A DNA stretch of 64,000 nt. Source: Ruminococcus sp. (GTDB taxonomy: Bacteria; Bacillota_A; Clostridia; Oscillospirales; Ruminococcaceae). The stretch is from positions 1 through 64,000 of the forward strand of contig NZ_JAIKXF010000091.1 in assembly GCF_024684275.1 (NCBI RefSeq), written 5' to 3'. Position 1 is the first letter of the stretch; the number at the start of each line of letters is the position of its first letter. Below, piece by piece: positions 52,234-60,017 of the stretch. The notes beneath the pieces are model-generated. The model saw only the letters and a list, made by a program, of their open reading frames with translations, had not been told where the DNA came from and did no database searches. The translations under genes and the position numbers were made by a program.

Positions 52234-53039
52234 ACGCTCCTGTTCATCAAAACATTATTTTTTATCATAGAAATACCTGAAATGTAAATATGTCTGCGAC
52301 CGTCGGTCTGCTGAGCGTCCTCAAGCTGACTCTTTACAAAATTCTGGTATGCCCTGCCGTACTTTGAGAAACTTGTCTTGTATATCTGAAGCTCCGAAAG
52401 CTTCTTTACAAGCCAATCAGGAATCGCATTTGAGACCTTTACTTCCATAAGTCTCTGGTCAGCGCCTATTATGTAATTGCCGTAGCTTTCGTAGTTAAGG
52501 CCGAGGTCATAGCGGCGCTCGGTTATCTTTCTGTCAAATGTAAGTCGGAAATCGTGATCGTCCTTACCGAAGAATGCTTCTCTCTGATAGCTGATGTACT
52601 GCTTTGGAGCTATAGGATAGCTGTCAAGGAAGACATCGAGCTCTCTGAATACCTGCTCAGTAATATATTTAGTAAATTCAGGCTTTGAGCGGTCACGGAA
52701 ATACGCATCGGATTCCTCAAGTGTCATTGAGACTCTTCTCTTGGTAACGATGCCGCCTATCTTCTTTTTGATCTCAAGAAAGACCGTATCATCAGGCGCA
52801 GCAGGTGAATAATAACTGCGCAGCCTTATTTTTTCCTTATAATAAGGCTTGGAGAGTGATTCTCTGATGAGGTAATCGTCTGGTGTATCGTAGTAAATAT
52901 TATAGATTCCGTATTCCTTGCCGCCGACACAGAACTTGTCAGGATTCATATATTGTGAGATGACTTCCATAAGTCCGTGATACTGATCCATATTAAGGAG
53001 AAACTTTATCTCTTTGCGAGCGAATGTATTAATAGCCAT
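52230..53039 (-). CDS. VTC-domain polyphosphate polymerase-like protein
   Basis: A 269-residue protein with the VTC tunnel fold of the CYTH/TTM group. Charged strand motifs are visible: RKEIKFLL, IYYDTPDDYLI, KEKIRLRSY, FLEIKKKIGG, TKRR, YQREAFF, LTFDRKI and LMEVKVS. In yeast the related Vtc4 domain makes polyphosphate from ATP; activity of the bacterial versions is mostly untested. ATG 53039 follows GGAGGCGATT. It is the first gene of the operon, followed by DUF4956 and a beta-helix lipoprotein. Confidence 0.85.
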   Translation of the reverse strand: MAINTFARKEIKFLLNMDQYHGLMEVISQYMNPDKFCVGGKEYGIYNIYYDTPDDYLIRESLSKPYYKEKIRLRSYYSPAAPDDTVFLEIKKKIGGIVTKRRVSMTLEESDAYFRDRSKPEFTKYITEQVFRELDVFLDSYPIAPKQYISYQREAFFGKDDHDFRLTFDRKITERRYDLGLNYESYGNYIIGADQRLMEVKVSNAIPDWLVKKLSELQIYKTSFSKYGRAYQNFVKSQLEDAQQTDGRRHIYISGISMIKNNVLMNRSV

Positions 53040-53402
53040 AATCGCCTCCGCAGCAGTACCTAACTGCTCGGAGCTCACACTCCTTTCGTATCTTTTGATT
53101 ATATTATAGGACCCTTTTCTTAAAATAGTCTTAATTTTTCCAAAAAATAACCATTTTTTGATTTATTACTAAATTAAATATTATAACTTCTATATTCGGC
53201 TATATTGCGCCGTTTTCCAGAAACAAGAGCAAAACAGCTCTAAAAAGTTGCACAAAATCATATGTGGAAAATATCTGAAAAACCGTTCACTTGTCTATCA
53301 CATCTTAAACTTTATGAATTTAGTATTAATAAACAACCTTAAAAAAGCGCAAATCGAGCAATAATTGAACAGTGTAAGCAATAAATGAAAAATATTATCC
53401 GA
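53040..53402. other. Gene-free stretch
   Basis: No gene, RNA or convincing hairpin is seen. On the minus strand TATAAT near 53104-53109 (CCTATAATATAATC) probably starts the VTC operon, but its -35 box is weak. The rest is AT-rich. Confidence 0.5.
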
Positions 53403-54179
53403 TTATGCCTGTTTTCTGTACTTAGTAGGAGTTATTCCTACTACCTTTTTGAATTGCCGCATAAAATGCTCCTCGTTGTCATAGCCGCACATGGCAGCTA
53501 CCTGAGAAACAGTACAGCCTGTCTCGCTGAGTATTTCCTTAGCTTTTTCTATCTTGCCGCTTATCACATCGGCGATACATGAAACGCCGAAGGTCTCGCG
53601 GTAAAGGTGCTGGAAATATGAACGTGACATATTCACATATGCCGCCATTGCGTCCACATTCCATTTCATCTGTGGATTGCGGTATATCTTCTCACGCAGC
53701 TCAACCAGAAGCCCATAATGGGGTTCGGCAGTCTGTACAGGTGCCTCTCTGCGCACCGTGGTCTCTCCCACCTTTACAAGAAGTATCCTCATGAGGCTGT
53801 CCAGCATTTTGAGTCTGCGCGACTCAAGTGAATAGAACTCATTGGCTACATTTCTTATAAGCTGAGAAACAAACTCTGTGTCCACAGCGTTAAGAGGGCG
53901 GTTGTACATAAGCTCCAGCGAATCCATGAATTCCTGCTCGTCATCAGCGTCGAAGCATACCCAATCGCAAACGAGCGGGCTTTCATCGGCGGAGTACACC
54001 ACAGGATATCTACCGTCCAGTACAATAAGGGTGTCTGCGGGCGTTCTCATAGTAAGCCCGTTTATGTCAAACCTACAGCGGCTGTGCATAAGCATGAGCA
54101 TATACTCATTAGCCGCGGCTCTGCGAAATACAGAGCTGCTGTCATAAATCGAATTACAGCCTATACAGCGTATATTCAC
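53403..54179 (-). CDS. AraC-family transcriptional regulator
   Basis: A 258-residue regulator. The N-terminal part (about 1-140) is a cupin-like ligand domain; the C-terminal 100 residues hold the double helix-turn-helix (MAAYVNMSRSYFQHLYRETFG, then VSQVAAMCGYDNEEHFMRQFKKV and TPTKYRK). GTG 54179 is chosen because it overlaps the upstream DNA glycosylase stop (GTGA) with GGAG 11 bases before it. The ligand is unknown; sugar metabolism is common for this family. Confidence 0.88.
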   Translation of the reverse strand: MNIRCIGCNSIYDSSSVFRRAAANEYMLMLMHSRCRFDINGLTMRTPADTLIVLDGRYPVVYSADESPLVCDWVCFDADDEQEFMDSLELMYNRPLNAVDTEFVSQLIRNVANEFYSLESRRLKMLDSLMRILLVKVGETTVRREAPVQTAEPHYGLLVELREKIYRNPQMKWNVDAMAAYVNMSRSYFQHLYRETFGVSCIADVISGKIEKAKEILSETGCTVSQVAAMCGYDNEEHFMRQFKKVVGITPTKYRKQA

Positions 54180-54703
54180 AGTATCAACTCCCCGTCGTCT
54201 ATAAACCGCCACTCTATATCTTTCCAGTACTCTCCTGCGTAATCTATGCCTACACGCGGAGCAGTCCTGATCTTCGGGCGGTATCCGTCGTCCTCAAACC
54301 ATATCTTCTCATTATTCTTGAGGGAAATTCCGTTGAGGCTTCCGTCGACCTTCATATTTTTTGTTAGCTTGGCAGGTCCGTTATATCTTTTGCCTGCCCG
54401 AATAAGTAATCCCTGAGGCTGGTCAATTTCGCCTGTAATGACATTCATCAGCCAGTGCATACCATAGCACAGGTATACATAAATAACGCCGCTCTCTCCG
54501 TAGAGGAGCTCTGTGCGCTTTGTTCTGCCCTTTGCAGCGTGGCAGCCCTTGTCCTCCTCGCCTCTGTAGGCTTCTGTCTCTGCGATGCGTTCGCGGAGCT
54601 CAGTACCGTCGGGAAGCTTATGGACAAGTATCTTTCCCACAAGGTCAGGTGCCGCCTCCAGCACGTCCCTGTGAAAAAATTCCGCGTCGAGCCTTGTGTT
54701 CAT
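54176..54703 (-). CDS. mpg: 3-methyladenine DNA glycosylase (AAG/MPG family)
   Basis: A 175-residue base-excision repair enzyme removing alkylated purines. Diagnostic stretches are LVGKILVHKLPDG, AETEAYRGEEDKGCHA (catalytic Glu), VYLCYGMHWLMNVI and RAGKRYNGPAKLTK. It is slightly short at the C-terminus but otherwise complete. It starts one base after rqcH and overlaps the AraC gene, so the three are probably one transcript. Confidence 0.93.
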   Translation of the reverse strand: MNTRLDAEFFHRDVLEAAPDLVGKILVHKLPDGTELRERIAETEAYRGEEDKGCHAAKGRTKRTELLYGESGVIYVYLCYGMHWLMNVITGEIDQPQGLLIRAGKRYNGPAKLTKNMKVDGSLNGISLKNNEKIWFEDDGYRPKIRTAPRVGIDYAGEYWKDIEWRFIDDGELIL

Positions 54704-54704
54704 A

Positions 54705-56456
54705 TCACACTCTCAGCCTCTGTTCAAGCTCGGTATCGGGCTTTACAAATATGGTCTTATAGTTTGTGAATATGACCTTTCCCGGCTTTGCGCCAACGGG
54801 CTTCTTTACGTATCTTGCAAGGCAGTGGTCAACGGGTACGAGTCCCGAATCCCTTCCCTTGCTGTTCACAGCTGCAATGACAGCCGCCTCTTCTATAGTT
54901 CTTTCGGGCGGTGTCTCGCCGTCTGTGAGTATCAGAACGTGAGAGCCTGTTATTAGCTGAGTATGGAGCCATATATCTGTTTTTTCGGCAAATTTCAGAC
55001 TCAGCTGGTCGTTTTGCTTGTTGTTTCTGCCAACCAGTATGGAAAAACCGTCGCTTGACTTGTATTCCATAGGAGGCAGCGCCTTCGGAGGCTTAGCCTT
55101 TCCGCCTGCATAGCGGATATAGCCCTGCTCCTTCAGCTCCAGTCGGAGCTGTATTATGTCGTTCTCTGAGGAAGCTCTTGTCAGTGCATCAAATACGCTT
55201 TCAAGATATTGCAGCTCTTCCTCGCCTTTCTGTATCTGTTCTGAAAGCTTTTCCTCTGCGGTAACAGATTTCTTGTACTCGCTGTAGTAATGCTGGGCAT
55301 TCTGTGCAGGTGTTTTTCTCACGTCCAGAGAAATAGTTACCTGCGGACAGTCGTCCTCGTAGAAGTTCTCTACAGTGACAGAGCTGTCGCCCTTCTGAAT
55401 ACGGTACATATTAGCCGAGATAAGGTCTCCGCACAGCTTCGCGTGTTCCTTGTCAGCGCAGGCTGTCAGCTCGTCACGCTGTGCAGCAATACGTCTTGAA
55501 GTACGGTCTGTGAGGTTCATAAGCAGCTTGAACAGGTCATTGGCGCGCTGTTTTGTACGGGCTGCGCGGTCACGCTCGGAATAGAAATAATCCAGAAGCT
55601 CCGAGGCGCTGCTAAGCTCCTTAGTGTACATGAGTGTGCCGAACTGCGAAAGCCGAATGAATGAAAAGTCCTTTAGCTGTCCTTCCTTGTCGCTGACCGC
55701 TGAGAAACAGCACTCGCCGCTCATTAGCTGTTCACGTGTGCGTTTTACAGCAAAGAGTAGCCTGTCCAGCTGGTCATCGGTTATGGTGTCAGTTTCGATG
55801 TGCGCTCCCCTGCCTGCAAAAAACGCCCATTCTCTTGCAAGTATGGGGGAGATTCCCTCGAAAATGCGTATCAGAGCCTTTGAAAGCTCCTTTGGCTCAG
55901 TGTTTTTAAGTCTTAAAACAATATCCTCGGGCTCAGCAGTGAGGAAATTCAGTCTGTCATCTCTCGGTGGAAGTGTATACTTCATACCCGGGAGCACCAG
56001 TCGCTCACGGGACATATCCTCGTCAACGCGCTTTATGCTGTCGATGACCTTTCCCTCGCTGCTTATGATAATGAGGTTTGAACAGCGTCCCATTATCTCA
56101 CAGGCAAGGGTTATGATAACGATGTCGCCAAGCTCATTTACGCACTCAAAGTCAAGAAAGAGTATTCGCTCCAAGCCGTCCTGCCTGATGTCGATGAGCT
56201 TGCCGCTGCCAAGTCTTTTTCGCAGCAGCATACAGAACATAGGCGGCGTCTGGGGATTATCCACATTATTCTCTGTTATGTGGACTCTTGCACTGCCTGC
56301 ATTTGCCGAGATATAAAGCTTTTTGCTGCCGCCTCGGGTACGTATGGAGATGATGACCTCCTCCCGTGAGGGCTGATGTATCTTCTCCACCCTGCCGCCG
56401 ATGAGGGGCATGAGCTCGCTTTTTACAGCATATAAGAAAGCTCCGTCCAGAGCCAT
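54705..56456 (-). CDS. rqcH: RqcH / NFACT ribosome quality-control protein
   Basis: A 583-residue NFACT protein. The N-terminal NFACT-N domain (DGAFLYAVKSELMPLIGGRVEKIHQP), helix-hairpin-helix and coiled-coil middle (about 285-430) and NFACT-R domain (about 440-560: ILVGRNNKQNDQLS, DIWLHTQ) are in order. In Bacillus, RqcH adds C-terminal Ala tails to stalled nascent chains on the 50S subunit; older annotation calls it fibronectin-binding. ATG follows AAGGA. Confidence 0.93.
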   Translation of the reverse strand: MALDGAFLYAVKSELMPLIGGRVEKIHQPSREEVIISIRTRGGSKKLYISANAGSARVHITENNVDNPQTPPMFCMLLRKRLGSGKLIDIRQDGLERILFLDFECVNELGDIVIITLACEIMGRCSNLIIISSEGKVIDSIKRVDEDMSRERLVLPGMKYTLPPRDDRLNFLTAEPEDIVLRLKNTEPKELSKALIRIFEGISPILAREWAFFAGRGAHIETDTITDDQLDRLLFAVKRTREQLMSGECCFSAVSDKEGQLKDFSFIRLSQFGTLMYTKELSSASELLDYFYSERDRAARTKQRANDLFKLLMNLTDRTSRRIAAQRDELTACADKEHAKLCGDLISANMYRIQKGDSSVTVENFYEDDCPQVTISLDVRKTPAQNAQHYYSEYKKSVTAEEKLSEQIQKGEEELQYLESVFDALTRASSENDIIQLRLELKEQGYIRYAGGKAKPPKALPPMEYKSSDGFSILVGRNNKQNDQLSLKFAEKTDIWLHTQLITGSHVLILTDGETPPERTIEEAAVIAAVNSKGRDSGLVPVDHCLARYVKKPVGAKPGKVIFTNYKTIFVKPDTELEQRLRV

Positions 56457-56482
56457 AGAATCATTCCTTTACATAAAAATGA

Positions 56483-56510
56483 ACGCAGAGGCCTGAGCAT
56501 CGCTGCGTTC
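56483..56510 (-). terminator. Stem-loop between rlmA and rqcH
   Basis: The minus-strand stem AACGCAG/CTGCGTT is followed by CATTTTTATG; probable terminator of rlmA. Confidence 0.6.
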
Positions 56511-56571
56511 TTATTGCTCCGCACTAAAGCTGTTCATATATATTATAGCTTTTCGTGCGAAAATTTGCTAA

Positions 56572-57390
56572 TCAAAATTTGCGGTAAACAAGCAGCTCAA
56601 AATCAGCCGATGCAGTGAGTTTGTCAAGCTGTGCAAGCCGCGCCTGCTGTTCCCTGCCCGTTCTGTAATAGTAGGGAGTCATCGAGAACAGTGCGTTTAT
56701 ATCCTCCTGTGAATCAAGCTCTATATCATATTTGATGTGCTGCCTGTCAATGAGCTCAAAACCATCCAGCTCATAGGGCTTCACCTCGTTTTTGTAGGGA
56801 GTATCATATATCGCCTTTTTAAACTCCCACAGGTGATCTGCGGAGGGTATAACCATTATCATTATACCGTCTTTTTGCAGTACTCGAAGGAACTCCTCAC
56901 CGCAGTAGGGTGCAAAAAGAGTTATAAGCATATCGCAGGAGCCTTCAGCCACAGGTATGTGAAATACGCTTGCAACAGCAAGCTCAGCAGACCTGCATCG
57001 CTTCGCAGAATACTCAACAGCAGCCTTTGAAATATCAATCCCACAGACCTGAACTGCCTTTTTTTCGGTCTCAAGCTTGCCAATTATTGCGGAGGTATAA
57101 TACCCCTCGCCACAGCCTGCGTCAAGAATCGTCTTTCCATTAATGTTGGAAATGACTGCTTCGCACAGTGCATCACACAAAGGCGCATAGTAGCCCTTGT
57201 CAAGGAAGCGTCTTCTCGCCTGCACCATAAGCTTGTTGTCACCGTGAACAGTCTTGCCCATATGCTTTGAAAGAAGCAGGTTCACATAGCCGCTCTTAGC
57301 TCTGTCAAAGCTGTGTCCCTTAGGGCACAGGTATGTATTTCCCGTTATTTCAAGCCTTTCGCCGCACACGGGACATATGAATATACTCAT
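56572..57390 (-). CDS. rlmA: 23S rRNA (guanine-N1)-methyltransferase, RlmA family
   Basis: A 272-residue methyltransferase that modifies a hairpin-35 guanine of 23S rRNA (position 745 or 748). An N-terminal zinc finger (CPVCGERL...CPKGHSFD) precedes the Rossmann SAM-binding domain with motif I LDAGCGEGYYTS. The stretch GYVNLLL after the finger is typical of RlmA/TlrB. Base specificity cannot be read, and the TlrB type confers tylosin tolerance. Confidence 0.9.
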   Translation of the reverse strand: MSIFICPVCGERLEITGNTYLCPKGHSFDRAKSGYVNLLLSKHMGKTVHGDNKLMVQARRRFLDKGYYAPLCDALCEAVISNINGKTILDAGCGEGYYTSAIIGKLETEKKAVQVCGIDISKAAVEYSAKRCRSAELAVASVFHIPVAEGSCDMLITLFAPYCGEEFLRVLQKDGIMIMVIPSADHLWEFKKAIYDTPYKNEVKPYELDGFELIDRQHIKYDIELDSQEDINALFSMTPYYYRTGREQQARLAQLDKLTASADFELLVYRKF

Positions 57391-57399
57391 TCCTTCACC

Positions 57400-58860
57400 T
57401 CAGACATACTCACAGGGATCGACAGAGCTCTCAGCTATCTCAATATCAAGCCTCGGGAATCTCTCCTCCAGTACACGGCGGAGCTCCCGGAGCACAAGGT
57501 TCTCTGTGTGGAAGTGACCGCAGTCAAGAACTGCTATACCCAGATTATTCGCATCTATCCATACATCATGCTTTACGTCGCCTGTTATCAGGGCATCGCA
57601 GCACTTTTCAGACGCCAGTCCCAGCATTGAGCCGCCGGAGCCTGAGCAGAAGGCTATCCTTGATATGCTCTTATCAGCGCAGTGTGAAGTCCTGACCATT
57701 TCACAGCCGAATATGCTCTTGCAGAGCTGCGCTAAGTTCTTGCCGCTGATACTTTCTTTAAGCTCGATTATCCAGCCCAGCGTGTTTCCGCCGCCAAGCT
57801 CCTCAAAGGGCTGAGGCTCACCTGCAAGCTCCAGCTTATCTGTGAGCTTTTGCAGTATAACACCGTTTGTACCGCCTGCTGCTATATCAAGATTGGTGTG
57901 CATACACACAGCACCTATCTCATACTTTATAAGCTTGTAAACAGGATCGGTGCAGGAAATTTTCTTTCTTGGCTCAAATATCACAGGGTGATGCGAGATA
58001 ATAAGGTCTGCATACTTTGAATTAGCCTCATTTACTGCATCATCGCTAATATCCAGTGAGAGAAGTATCCTGCTGCACTCATCGGAAGACGTTTCCACAA
58101 GGTACCCTGAGTTATCCCATTTCTCCTGTGCTGCAAATGGGTACCGCTCATCAAGAAAGACTAATAAATCACTGATCTTTTCGGTCCCTATGCCATTTGC
58201 AGCCTTTTCAGCCAGTGCGGCATAGTGCTGTGCCTCTGCTTTTCTCCCTGCCTTGCTAAGATTTTCAGCGACCTTTTCAAGGCGCTCAGCCTCTCGCTTC
58301 AGATATTTTCCGGCGGTCTCGTCGTTTTCATCAAAGTATCCGCATATGGACATCGCTTCGGTAAGCTTGCAGTCAAAGGAACTGTACTCGGCGCAGATGA
58401 TAACGTACATCTTATCGCCGTCCTCAACGACATATTCATTTGTAATAAACAAATTCAGCTCTGTCAGTCTTTTCCGCAAAATCTCAGGCTTTGTCATCGG
58501 CTGGAGTATCCACTGTATATTCTCGTTTTCCTCGCTGCCCACTTCTATGCGCTCGATTATTGCGGCGATGGTCTCTCCGCCCATACCGGCAATAACTATA
58601 TCGGTAACGCCCTTCAGGTCAACGTTATCAAGTCCGTCAGAGAGAACAAGCTCCACCTTATCCTGTATGCCGTATTTTTCAACGGTACTTCTTGCAGCGT
58701 CAAGTGGTCCCTCTTTCACGTCAGAAGCGATGACCTTGCTGCATTTTCCGCTGTTTATAAGCTCCGCGGCGAGATAAGCGTGGTCAGTACCCACATCACA
58801 GGCAATGCCCTCTCCGCTTACCAGCTCAGCTACTTTTTTCAGTCTGTTATCAAGCATCAT
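57400..58860 (-). CDS. Fusion of TrmK tRNA methyltransferase and Nif3-family protein
   Basis: A 486-residue two-domain protein. Residues 1-about 165 are TrmK, the tRNA m1A22 methyltransferase (CDVGTDHAYLAAELI, IAGMGGETI, QPMTK), followed by its C-terminal helical part to about 222. Residues about 228-486 are a Nif3-like dinuclear-metal protein (WDNSGYLVE, LIISHHPVIF, CMHTNLDIA, DCGHFHTE) without the PII-like insert. In Bacillus these are adjacent separate genes (yqfN, yqfO), so the fusion fits conserved neighbourhood. Nif3 function is unsettled. No stop or frameshift separates the parts. Confidence 0.92.
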   Translation of the reverse strand: MMLDNRLKKVAELVSGEGIACDVGTDHAYLAAELINSGKCSKVIASDVKEGPLDAARSTVEKYGIQDKVELVLSDGLDNVDLKGVTDIVIAGMGGETIAAIIERIEVGSEENENIQWILQPMTKPEILRKRLTELNLFITNEYVVEDGDKMYVIICAEYSSFDCKLTEAMSICGYFDENDETAGKYLKREAERLEKVAENLSKAGRKAEAQHYAALAEKAANGIGTEKISDLLVFLDERYPFAAQEKWDNSGYLVETSSDECSRILLSLDISDDAVNEANSKYADLIISHHPVIFEPRKKISCTDPVYKLIKYEIGAVCMHTNLDIAAGGTNGVILQKLTDKLELAGEPQPFEELGGGNTLGWIIELKESISGKNLAQLCKSIFGCEMVRTSHCADKSISRIAFCSGSGGSMLGLASEKCCDALITGDVKHDVWIDANNLGIAVLDCGHFHTENLVLRELRRVLEERFPRLDIEIAESSVDPCEYV

Positions 58861-58910
58861 TGTACCTCATTATACTCAAAAATAGCGCACTGACTTGCAG
58901 TACGCATAAA

Positions 58911-58943
58911 CAAAACCAAGCACAGCCGTTTCCGACTGTGCTT
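58911..58943 (-). terminator. Terminator of the zinc-ribbon gene
   Basis: The minus-strand stem AAGCACAG/CTGTGCTT is followed by GGTTTTG. Confidence 0.75.
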
Positions 58944-58956
58944 TCGGTCTCATTAA

Positions 58957-59232
58957 TTATGCCTCGTTCATCTTGGCAAAGCACTCGCTGCAATATACAG
59001 CTCTACCTTCCTTTGGCTCAAAAGGAACCTTTGCTTCGCCGCCGCATGAAGCGCAAACTGCTGTGTACATCGTGCGCTCAGCCTTGCCTGCGTTCTTTCT
59101 TGCATCACGACATGATTTGCATCTCTGGGGCTCGTTCACGAAGCCTTTCTCTGCATAAAATTCCTGTTCGCCTGCGGAGAAAATGAACTCGTTTCCGCAC
59201 TCCTTGCAAACTAATGTCTTGTCTTCGTACAT
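58957..59232 (-). CDS. Double zinc-ribbon protein
   Basis: A 91-residue protein with two zinc ribbons. The first (LVCKECGNEF...PQRCKSCR) fits the 'probable zinc-ribbon' family; the second (AVCASCGGEAKVPF...VYCSECF) is a CxxC-x17-CxxC ribbon. Small proteins of this kind are common in clostridia and unassigned; nucleic acid binding is a reasonable guess. It follows the SigH-like gene and a tRNA-like leader. ATG follows GAGGT. Confidence 0.8.
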   Translation of the reverse strand: MYEDKTLVCKECGNEFIFSAGEQEFYAEKGFVNEPQRCKSCRDARKNAGKAERTMYTAVCASCGGEAKVPFEPKEGRAVYCSECFAKMNEA

Positions 59233-59259
59233 AGTACAATACCTCGCTTAAATATTTTC

Positions 59260-59325
59260 GACCACGGTTGGATTTACACCCACATCTTTGTAAAACAACG
59301 CTCTTCTGGGTTGAGCTACACGGTC
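59260..59325 (-). other. tRNA-like sequence in the leader of the zinc-ribbon gene
   Basis: On the minus strand a seven-base acceptor stem (GACCGTG/CGTGGTC, two G-T pairs) encloses a tRNA-like D arm (GCTC/GAGC after TA) and T arm (GTGGG/CCAAC with one mismatch). The D loop lacks GG, the T loop is TGTAAAT, the anticodon/variable part is about seven bases short and no CCA is encoded. A working tRNA is unlikely; it is a tRNA relic or mimic between two genes. Confidence 0.4.
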
Positions 59326-59330
59326 ATATT

Positions 59331-59951
59331 TCAATTTGTATCATGCATGAGCGCACGTATTTTTCTTCTTGCGCGCTGCATGGCGTTATCCACAGATTTT
59401 TCTGTCATCTCCAGCTTTTCAGCGGCATCTCTGTAGCTCATGCCCTGTACGCAAAGTGTAAGCACATTGAGCTCTGTAAGAGAAAGCACCGAACAGATGT
59501 CCTTCCACAACTCGGAAAAAAATTCTTTATAAAAATAAATGCTTTCGGGAGTTTCCTCATCAGACAGCACATCGGCTGCATCCTCGTCGTCTATCCTTTC
59601 GGCAAATGAGAAATCCCTGACTGATTTTTTAGACACAGTTCTCATACGATTGACGATACAAACCTCGGCGAAGGTAGAGAACTTGACGCCTTTTTTCGGA
59701 TTGAAGGCTTCAATAGCCTTTAAAAGGCTTATCATGCCCTCCTGGTACAGGTCATCACTGTCGGTCTCTGAGTTTGCATAAATTTCCGATTTAATAAAAA
59801 TAAGCTTAGAAAAGCGCGAGATGAGTACAGCTGAAGCTGATTTATCTGTCTTACCGAGCACAGCCAGCTCTTCATCTGTTTTGCTGTTCAATTCATTCAA
59901 ATTGAAATCCGATTCAAGCAAGATATCCACCCAACAATCTGCATTTCCCAT
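59331..59951 (-). CDS. SigH-like sigma-70 family factor
   Basis: A 206-residue sigma factor. Region 2 (DDLYQEGMISLLKAIEAFNPKKGVKFSTFAE) and region 4 (LTELNVLTLCVQGMSYRDAAEKLEMTEKSVDNAMQRARRKI) are clear and resemble Spo0H/SigH, which drives early-stationary genes. It is not necessarily the sporulation factor. The ribosome site is poor, so the start is uncertain. A long hairpin (59969-60000) precedes it and a DivIVA-like gene lies upstream. Confidence 0.82.
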   Translation of the reverse strand: MGNADCWVDILLESDFNLNELNSKTDEELAVLGKTDKSASAVLISRFSKLIFIKSEIYANSETDSDDLYQEGMISLLKAIEAFNPKKGVKFSTFAEVCIVNRMRTVSKKSVRDFSFAERIDDEDAADVLSDEETPESIYFYKEFFSELWKDICSVLSLTELNVLTLCVQGMSYRDAAEKLEMTEKSVDNAMQRARRKIRALMHDTN

Positions 59952-59968
59952 ACAAGTCGAAGCTATCC

Positions 59969-60000
59969 CTGTCCCTCGGGAATAAACCCGAGGGAGACAG
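59969..60000 (-). terminator. Strong hairpin between the DivIVA-like and sigma genes
   Basis: CCCTCGGG/CCCGAGGG, extended by CTGT/ACAG, with a six-base loop and no T run. It is either a weak terminator or a structural separator. Confidence 0.5.
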
Positions 60001-60017
60001 GAAATAACTGTTATTGA

